In this document: piece after piece, positions 7,914 through 12,455 of the stretch
How positions within the stretch are numbered: the first letter of the stretch is position 1
How the letters are laid out: each line of letters opens with the position of its first letter
NCBI GenBank assembly: GCA_947293975.1
Contig: CAMYPV010000035.1
Location: 1-12,455 of the forward strand
Length of the DNA: 12,455 nt
Direction of reading: 5' to 3'
Source of the DNA: an uncultured Ezakiella sp.
GTDB lineage: Bacteria; Bacillota; Clostridia; Tissierellales; Peptoniphilaceae
The notes under the pieces: model-generated
The model's input: only the letters and a program-made list of their open reading frames with translations
Told to the model about the DNA's origin: nothing
Databases searched by the model: none
Position numbers and translations under genes: made by a program

Positions 7914-8542
7914 TTTAAAATTACCTCCTTATTTTTAAAATCAACTTGCCTTTTGATATTGTCTTCTATTATATAAACGCCGTTTTCTAATAATAGTTTG
8001 TCGGCGGGTTTTTCGAGTGCAAGCGTCGAGATGCGCTCGATTTTTAAATTGTATTGCTTGTAGATATTTAAGCTGTATTTATTTTTGTAACGCTCGATTG
8101 TAACGACTTCGTCAAAGCCGTCGCCGTCAAAATCGTACAGCGTAAAGTCGATCATCGGCGTTATAAATCGGGAGCAGCGAAACTTTGCCGCGAGCCTGCC
8201 GTCGATTATATTGTACGCAAACATGCGCCTTGCCATGACTTTGTGGTGCGGGGCCTTGTTGTACACGCCAAACACTATGTCCGCACGGTTTTCGTCGTTA
8301 AGTCTGCCATATACAAATTTGTAGATGTTTAATTGATATTTGTCTTTAAAAAAGAATGTGTTGTCATAATCGGCGCTTTTTAGATTGATTTTGTTTGAAT
8401 ATTTTGATAGACGCGGATAAAAAATCGTAAGTAAAACATCCCTCCCGTCCTCGTCAACGACTGAGTACTCCTCTTTGCGTTCGGACAGAAGAGTGGCACA
8501 AAATGCTATGATTAATATCAACAAAACAAAACGCCTTTTCAC
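7910..8542 (-). CDS. Exported FG-GAP/VCBS-like repeat protein
   Basis: The protein has 210 residues with a hydrophobic N terminus (MKRRFVLLILIIAFCATLL) that is either a signal peptide or a membrane anchor. Cys15 is preceded by Phe, so it does not form a proper lipobox. YDFDGDGFDEVVTIE (136-150) is a typical calcium-loop motif of FG-GAP/VCBS beta-propeller repeats. FVYGRLNDENRADIVFGVY (76-94) looks like a degenerate first copy of the same unit. Two repeats are too few for a full propeller, so the protein may be a short relative or may assemble with another chain. The GTG start at 8542 is chosen because AAGGAGG (8547-8553) lies 4 nt upstream and no nearby ATG competes. Its stop overlaps the DUF3160 start by 4 bases, so the two products are probably made together and may act together outside the cell. 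The exact function is unknown. Confidence 0.8.
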   Translation of the reverse strand: MKRRFVLLILIIAFCATLLSERKEEYSVVDEDGRDVLLTIFYPRLSKYSNKINLKSADYDNTFFFKDKYQLNIYKFVYGRLNDENRADIVFGVYNKAPHHKVMARRMFAYNIIDGRLAAKFRCSRFITPMIDFTLYDFDGDGFDEVVTIERYKNKYSLNIYKQYNLKIERISTLALEKPADKLLLENGVYIIEDNIKRQVDFKNKEVILK

Positions 8543-8559
8543 ACTACCTCCTTGTAGTT

Positions 8560-8588
8560 ATATTAACACAATAAACTGTTTTAATCAA
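8560..8588 (-). promoter_or_regulatory. Predicted promoter of the FG-GAP/DUF3160 operon
   Basis: On the minus strand TTGATT (8583-8588) and TAATAT (8560-8565) have a 17 nt spacer, and TGT stands directly before the -10. The leader to the GTG start is about 12 nt and contains the AAGGAGG site. The stretch ACAG...TATTGTGTTAA resembles the surface-protein promoter at 5329-5359. Confidence 0.65.
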
Positions 8589-8931
8589 CATATCTTCGTC
8601 TTGTATAAATTTTATCTATAACATAATAACTCCTATTAAAATTTCTTATAATGACAAGAAATTCGTGTTTTTGTATTGCAATCGCACTAAAAAGAGTTTA
8701 GAATTATATATGTAATCGATAACAATTAAAGGTTGCTACGCTTTTTAACCCGATTCAAATGTGAATCCACGAATCTAACATAATATAGCATAAATTATTA
8801 AATCCACCACATCCACGGTTTAATATTTTATATACCACCCTTATATTAAATTGCGTAGCAGTATCCAATAAAGTTAACAAAAATCGTGTTAGCAGTAAGA
8901 GCTAATATAATTTCATTGTTAAATCTCCACA
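8589..8931. other. Gene-free AT-rich spacer with inverted repeats
   Basis: No convincing reading frame, ribosome binding site or known RNA is visible in this stretch of about 340 bp. It holds AATTTCTT/AAGAAATT (8640-8647 and 8656-8663, 8 bp arms with an 8 nt spacer), a distant inverted pair TGCTACGC/GCGTAGCA (8734-8741 and 8853-8860), and a small GATTC/GAATC pair (8752-8767). It separates the ligase terminator from the promoter of the next operon. Confidence 0.6.
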
Positions 8932-8967
8932 AAAAATACACGTTCACGAAAGTGAGCGTGTATTTTT
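8932..8967 (-). terminator. Intrinsic terminator overlapping the ligase stop codon
   Basis: Arms 8932-8947 and 8952-8967 pair over 16 bp with one G-U wobble around a 4 nt loop, and on the minus strand the hairpin ends in a run of T. The ligase TGA (8944-8946) lies inside the 3' arm, so the last codons of the gene (about KNTRSLS) make the 5' arm and loop. The A-rich base of the stem also allows function on the plus strand. Confidence 0.85.
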
Positions 8968-10302
8968 ATTGTTCGAAACGCTTAGAATTGCGAGCGTTGT
9001 GAAGAACATATATACAATTCTTAAATAAAACCACGTGTAATCAGCAACGCTCATCAGCATAAAGCCGGCGATTGATGCGATGCACGCAATTTGTACGAGC
9101 CTTTGCATTTTGTCGTCCGCTCTATTTGCGAGTGCCTGCAATACGGTTTTTACAATGTATAATATAAGCGCTATGAGCGTCATGAGGCCCATTTCGATTG
9201 CGATTTGCAGATACAGATTGTGGCTGTGTGCAACTTTTGTAAGCTCTTTGACTTTGTAATTTTCAAATGCGCTTTGAAACACTTCGTTGCCAACGCCAAC
9301 GCCACCAAGCAGCTGATAATCGTCTTTCATTATCTCTGCACAGTTGTAGATGTGCTTTCTGTAATTTAGGCTGGTGTCGTGCTTGTTAAACATCGAGACC
9401 ACGCGTGTTTGGATGTTTTGCGGCATAAAGAAAAACGAAATTAGCCCAAGCATTATGAGTATCGGCAAAAGTCTCGGCTTGTAGAACAGTACAAATACAA
9501 TTACACAAAGCGCAAACGATGCCCATGCTGAGCGAGAGCCTGTCGACAAGAGTACATAAAGCGAAATGAGAACTGTAAAAGCCGAGATGGCTTTGATGAA
9601 TTTTTTCTCGCTATATAGAAAATTTGCAATTATAAGCGGCAAGGTCAGTATAAAGTATTCGCCAAGTACGTTTGGATTGCCCATTGTGCTGTAAACTCTG
9701 CCCGTCAGCTCTTGACTAATCGAAATGTCCGTCTGCGACAGATTAATCGACACGCCAATGATATGCTTTTGAAGCACACCGAACACGCTTACCATCAGCG
9801 TTCCAAATGTGATTCCATTTATGATGATGGCGAGTTCCTCTTTGTTTACATTGTTTATGAAAATCGCAAACAACATGAACACCGCCATGTAATTTAAGAG
9901 ATATTTTGCGCTCAATCTGGCGTGGATTGAAAGTACGCTCGCCAAAATTACACCAAGCACAAAGACGACAAAGAGGTCTTCAAATGCAATGCGCTTTTTG
10001 TCTCTATTGTAGATGTTTAAAATCCACATGCCAAATGCGATTAGATATATGAATTTGTTCGACCAAAATCGATCAGGCACACCGCTTACAAAGACGATTG
10101 CAAATGCGATTAGGCTTGCAATGTGCGACGCGAGAAATTTTAGCGCCGAGAATATCAGGCTTTTTGCTGCGAGCCATTCCAAAAATCTGTATAATAGATT
10201 TTCGATTGGCGAATAGACGCGATTAATGACATGCCTAGTAAACGAATTCTGCCAAGCGTTGTAGCCGATATTTGCGCGTAAACTTGCAAGAATTTTTTGC
10301 AT
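8944..10302 (-). CDS. O-antigen ligase / polymerase-like (Wzy_C) membrane protein
   Basis: This polytopic membrane protein has about 452 residues from the chosen start and roughly twelve hydrophobic segments. Numbered from the alternative GTG at 10314, the family signs are TGRVYSTMGNPNVLGEY (204-220), LLSTGSRSAW (255-264) after a hydrophobic helix, and a long outside loop with GGVGVGNEVF and VAHSHNLYLQIAIEMG (361-376), whose His/Asn residues are typical of Wzy_C proteins. Members polymerise lipid-linked glycans or transfer them to an acceptor at the outer face of the membrane. In a Gram-positive this would be a capsule-like or wall polysaccharide. The ATG at 10302 is preferred because GGAG (10309-10312) lies 6 nt upstream and it follows the previous stop by 1 nt. 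The GTG at 10314 would overlap that gene by 11 bases and consumes the ribosome binding site. Polymerase and ligase roles cannot be told apart from sequence. Confidence 0.88.
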   Translation of the reverse strand: MQKILASLRANIGYNAWQNSFTRHVINRVYSPIENLLYRFLEWLAAKSLIFSALKFLASHIASLIAFAIVFVSGVPDRFWSNKFIYLIAFGMWILNIYNRDKKRIAFEDLFVVFVLGVILASVLSIHARLSAKYLLNYMAVFMLFAIFINNVNKEELAIIINGITFGTLMVSVFGVLQKHIIGVSINLSQTDISISQELTGRVYSTMGNPNVLGEYFILTLPLIIANFLYSEKKFIKAISAFTVLISLYVLLSTGSRSAWASFALCVIVFVLFYKPRLLPILIMLGLISFFFMPQNIQTRVVSMFNKHDTSLNYRKHIYNCAEIMKDDYQLLGGVGVGNEVFQSAFENYKVKELTKVAHSHNLYLQIAIEMGLMTLIALILYIVKTVLQALANRADDKMQRLVQIACIASIAGFMLMSVADYTWFYLRIVYMFFTTLAILSVSNNKNTRSLS

Positions 10303-10303
10303 C

Positions 10304-10780
10304 TTACTCTCCACTGTATTTTATTCCGGAAATTCTGATCTCTTCAAGTTGCACAACGCCCGCACTAAAGGTGTTTGATTGCCCAACAAGATAGTTGGTT
10401 TGTCCAATCAATATGCCTTTTTCGGTGCGTTTGCCCACAGCGTCGACAGTTATAATCGCTCTTTTGTAGCGTGATTTGTCGAAGCCAAGAATTTTTCCGT
10501 CAAATGTAAAGTCAGCGTCGTCAACTTCTTCGAGCTTTACGTCAGTGATTTTGCCGAGCGTTTTAAATTGCAAAATGTCCTTTAGAGGCGCGTCTTTTTT
10601 GATTGCCTCGGCGATTTCGGTCTCGATATATGGCACGACAATCGTGATTGTTGCGGACTCTTCGCCCTCAAAAACATTCTTGCGGCCGTCTGCCAAATTT
10701 ATTTTGTTTGCAAATAACAATAGCGACGCAATGCAGATTATGATGATGACTGCGTCAAAAATTCTGAATTTACTTTTCAT
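10304..10780 (-). CDS. DUF4330-like single-pass membrane protein, paralog 2
   Basis: The protein has 158 residues: a short cytoplasmic MKSKFRIFDA, one membrane helix (about 9-25), then an outside domain. The end of that domain carries GILIGQTNYLVGQSNTFSAG (122-141), matching the IDGxxYLVGxxxTF-like close of DUF4330 proteins. It is an obvious paralog of the preceding gene: both start KIR/KFRI-D, continue with TI-strands and a TVGE/TLGK turn, and end with the YLxG block and a final strand. GAGGTG (10785-10790) lies 4 nt before the ATG, which overlaps the previous gene by 11 bases. Function is unknown. Its position between a glycosyltransferase and a ligase suggests a role in extracytoplasmic polysaccharide assembly. 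Confidence 0.75.
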   Translation of the reverse strand: MKSKFRIFDAVIIIICIASLLLFANKINLADGRKNVFEGEESATITIVVPYIETEIAEAIKKDAPLKDILQFKTLGKITDVKLEEVDDADFTFDGKILGFDKSRYKRAIITVDAVGKRTEKGILIGQTNYLVGQSNTFSAGVVQLEEIRISGIKYSGE

Positions 10781-11243
10781 TTTTCACCTCGATTGCCTTT
10801 AACTTTGCATAGACTTGAAGATTGCCAACAGTGAATGTGAGTTCTTCTCCAAGTAGGTATCTAAAGCCGTTTATATAAATTCCGTCGTCGTTTAAATGTC
10901 CGTTTGCACGCACGCCAAGACGCAACGATTTAAAGTTTTCGCTTGCCTCTCTACCGTCGTCAACTCCCTTGTACTCTGAGCTGGGGTTGTCGATTGCGCT
11001 CTTAACTTCGACAGTTTCGACTTCGCCAACGGTGTTGTTGCGTCTTTTGTCGATGACGATGTCGTGCGATTTTACATATTCGGTGCTGACTCTCTCGATT
11101 TCGTCAGCTTCGATTGTGAGTAATAAGTCAGTGCCTGTGCTTGAGATTTTGTCGGAGGTTTTTTGCTTGAACACGACAAACACAAATGCCACCGCCAAAA
11201 CTACAAATAGAATATCAAGTATTCTGATTTTTTTATTTTCCAT
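10770..11243 (-). CDS. DUF4330-like single-pass membrane protein, paralog 1
   Basis: The protein has 157 residues with an N-terminal KKIRILDILFVVLAVAFVFV helix (about 9-26) and no cleavage site, so it is probably an N-in anchored protein. The outside domain has LLTIEADEIERVS (40-53), a TVGEVETVEVKS turn and strand (71-82), and the characteristic GIYINGFRYLLGEELTFTVG (121-140). This fits DUF4330. An AGGAG site overlaps the end of the glycosyltransferase gene, about 7 nt before the ATG, and the genes overlap by 11 bases. Its function is unknown. Being paired with a paralog, it may form a heteromer acting on the polysaccharide made by the operon, which is inference. Confidence 0.78.
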   Translation of the reverse strand: MENKKIRILDILFVVLAVAFVFVVFKQKTSDKISSTGTDLLLTIEADEIERVSTEYVKSHDIVIDKRRNNTVGEVETVEVKSAIDNPSSEYKGVDDGREASENFKSLRLGVRANGHLNDDGIYINGFRYLLGEELTFTVGNLQVYAKLKAIEVKNEK

Positions 11244-12312
11244 AGATTGCTCCTTCGTAAATTTTTTCTATAATTTCAATAATCTTCTTCTGATCAAGCG
11301 TGATTGTTGCGATGTTTTTTGCGTTTTCTGCAATTTTTTTACGATACGCATCGTCCTTCATCAGCATTTTCATCTTTGTGTTAAACTCGTTCGTGTCGCC
11401 AAATTTAAACGTGAGCGCCGATGAGTTTTCTTCGTTAAAATAATCGGTTGCGCCTGCGTTTTCTTCGATCAAAAGTGCAGCGCCAAGGCTTGCTGCCTCC
11501 ACGATTGAAAGCCCAAAGGCCTCCTCTTTGGAGTGATTTACAAAAATATCCGCAGCCGCCAAGTAGTCGTAAGGCTTTTGATAGCCGAGCATAATCACTC
11601 TGTCATCAAGATTGTATTCGGCAATTTTGTCACGAACTTCAGCTTCGAGTTCGCCGTAGCCAATGATGAGCGCCTTGTAATTTTTTGCGTCGTCCGATTC
11701 AAAGAGTTCGTTTAACGCATCGACAAAAAACAGCGGTCCCTTTTCGGGCGAAAGTCTACCGACCGACACAATCCACCTTTCGCCGTCCGGCTTCGGGTTT
11801 TTGTTTGCGACCACAATCGGAAGTGGTGGTGGTAATGTGATGATCTTTGAATCACGTACGCCTTCGCTCAAAAGATTTTGGCGCACACGTGAGCTAACCG
11901 CAAAAATGTATTTGTTCTTCGTAAAGAAAATGCGATTCAAAAGTTTCTGCGCGACATTTATATGCGAGAGCATGTGCCGCGTGTTGATCACAGGCACGCG
12001 CATGCCGATGAGCTTTGCCAAAAATGCCACACCGTTCTCGCGCATGAAATGCGTATGCACAAGGTCGATTTTGTTTTCAATTACATAGCGCTTTAAAAAT
12101 TTCGCCGCACGAAAATCAAGTGGCGAACGTATATCACAATGCGTACACTTTACGCCAAGCGCCTCAAAATCGCCCACGCCACCGCCGTCAACGTTGTAGA
12201 TCAGCTCGTGCGTAGAATTATTTGAAACGGCAAGATTTTTGATATAGCTTTCGCTACCACCCCTGCCGACATAGTTTAAAATGTGTAAAATCTTCATATT
12301 ATCATCTTTCAT
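11233..12312 (-). CDS. GT4-family glycosyltransferase
   Basis: The protein has 359 residues in the two-Rossmann-fold (GT-B) pattern. The N-terminal domain opens with MKILHILNYVGRGGSESYI (6-24), the acceptor-side Gly-rich loop of group 1 transferases, and has IDLVHTHFMRENG (82-94). The C-terminal domain has SVGRLSPEKGP (183-193; Arg186 and Lys191 are the usual nucleotide-diphosphate contacts) and the EX7E motif EAFGLSIVE (Glu264 and Glu272). It should add a sugar from a nucleotide donor to a lipid-linked glycan at the inner membrane face; the sugar cannot be told. It is the first gene of the operon. ATG 12312 has no clear ribosome binding site and lies only about 12 nt from the predicted transcription start. 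ATG 12297, which gives the conserved MKILHI start, is an equal candidate. Confidence 0.9.
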   Translation of the reverse strand: MKDDNMKILHILNYVGRGGSESYIKNLAVSNNSTHELIYNVDGGGVGDFEALGVKCTHCDIRSPLDFRAAKFLKRYVIENKIDLVHTHFMRENGVAFLAKLIGMRVPVINTRHMLSHINVAQKLLNRIFFTKNKYIFAVSSRVRQNLLSEGVRDSKIITLPPPLPIVVANKNPKPDGERWIVSVGRLSPEKGPLFFVDALNELFESDDAKNYKALIIGYGELEAEVRDKIAEYNLDDRVIMLGYQKPYDYLAAADIFVNHSKEEAFGLSIVEAASLGAALLIEENAGATDYFNEENSSALTFKFGDTNEFNTKMKMLMKDDAYRKKIAENAKNIATITLDQKKIIEIIEKIYEGAIYGK

Positions 12313-12330
12313 AAAATATTTTATATTAAA

Positions 12331-12359
12331 ATTATAACAATAGCCAAGATAAAAGTCAA
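12331..12359 (-). promoter_or_regulatory. Near-consensus promoter of the polysaccharide operon
   Basis: On the minus strand TTGACT (12354-12359), a 17 nt spacer and TATAAT (12331-12336) make an almost perfect housekeeping promoter. TGT directly before the -10 also provides the extended -10. Expected transcription start is near 12324, leaving a very short leader before the first ATG. Confidence 0.85.
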
Positions 12360-12407
12360 TTTAATCGAGGAAACAGCGTGTGAAGGAGCAACTTGATTTA
12401 TTGCAAC

Positions 12408-12428
12408 AAAAAAGGAGCATAAGCTCCT
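12408..12428 (-). terminator. Intrinsic terminator of an upstream gene outside the window
   Basis: AGGAGC (12413-12418) and GCTCCT (12423-12428) form a hairpin with a 4 nt loop. On the minus strand it runs into T residues (12408-12412). It isolates the polysaccharide operon from whatever lies upstream. Confidence 0.75.
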
Positions 12429-12455
12429 ATCTTTTTGATATTATCGAGTCGACCA

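Noticed and set aside
8490..8542. Lipoprotein signal on the 210-residue FG-GAP-like protein
   Set aside because: The residue before Cys15 is Phe, which does not fit a lipobox, so only a general signal or anchor is claimed.
8617..8622. A further TATAAC hexamer upstream of the FG-GAP/DUF3160 promoter as a shared operator
   Set aside because: It is a single copy without the partner hexamers at 15 bp spacing, so it is not convincing in AT-rich DNA.
9..12088. Many plus-strand open frames of 60-150 codons across the window
   Set aside because: They lie antisense to clear minus-strand genes, lack ribosome binding sites and show no family-like sequence. They are reflections of the real coding frames.
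12441..12455. End of an upstream minus-strand gene (frame ...W S T R stop) before the terminator at 12408-12428
   Set aside because: Only four codons are visible, so the frame cannot be supported, although the terminator shows that some gene ends near here.
12448..12455. Another copy of the GGTCGAC-type repeat at the window edge
   Set aside because: Only an 8-base match (TGGTCGAC on the minus strand) is visible and GTCGAC recurs elsewhere in genes of this window, so chance is as likely.

Overview
The window reads as chromosomal DNA of a low-to-moderate GC Gram-positive anaerobe, most likely a Firmicute of the Clostridia/Tissierellia type. Three things suggest this: a copper-amine-oxidase-N-like surface domain with the MVPIRFVGMALGF signature, which I associate with Peptoniphilaceae-like anaerobic cocci; strong AGGAGG ribosome binding sites; and DUF3160 and DUF4330 proteins. 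The genus cannot be fixed from the sequence alone. All seven supported genes lie on the minus strand, so transcription runs from high to low coordinates.

Right part (12455 to 8932): an intrinsic terminator of an unseen upstream gene (about 12408-12428) is followed by a near-consensus promoter (12331-12359) and a tight four-gene operon. The operon encodes a GT4 glycosyltransferase, two paralogous DUF4330 single-pass membrane proteins and an O-antigen ligase/polymerase-like (Wzy_C) membrane protein. Neighbouring genes overlap by 11 bases or are separated by one base. The operon ends in a strong hairpin whose arms overlap the last codons and stop of the ligase gene. The cluster looks like a cell-surface polysaccharide assembly unit in which the two DUF4330 proteins are unexplained partners.

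Middle (8931 to 5712): a gene-free AT-rich spacer of about 340 bp with several inverted repeats is followed by a promoter (8560-8588). A two-gene operon comes next: a secreted or membrane-anchored protein with FG-GAP/VCBS-like DxDGDG motifs, coupled by an ATGA overlap to a 724-residue DUF3160 lipoprotein. A GC-rich hairpin terminator stands directly after the DUF3160 stop.

Left part (5711 to 1): a 430 bp spacer holds two 48 bp direct repeats (45/48 identical), a diverged third copy and a large palindrome. Three alternating TATAAC/GTTATA hexamers spaced exactly 15 bp apart sit just upstream of the promoter of the last gene. That gene runs off the window's left edge. At least 1761 codons are visible, encoding a giant secreted surface protein with a signal peptide, about a dozen repeats of a short Y-centred beta-strand motif, two approximately 345-residue internal repeats with conserved cysteines, Pro-rich and Lys/Glu/Pro linkers, and a C-terminal copper-amine-oxidase-like domain. 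It is visibly more AT-rich than the polysaccharide genes.

Taken together, the window is a cell-envelope region: polysaccharide assembly, two exported proteins of unknown role, and a very large repeat-built surface protein. The most interesting unexplained items are the architecture and possible regulation of the surface protein, the DUF4330 pair, and a promoter sequence shared between the surface-protein gene and the DUF3160 operon.
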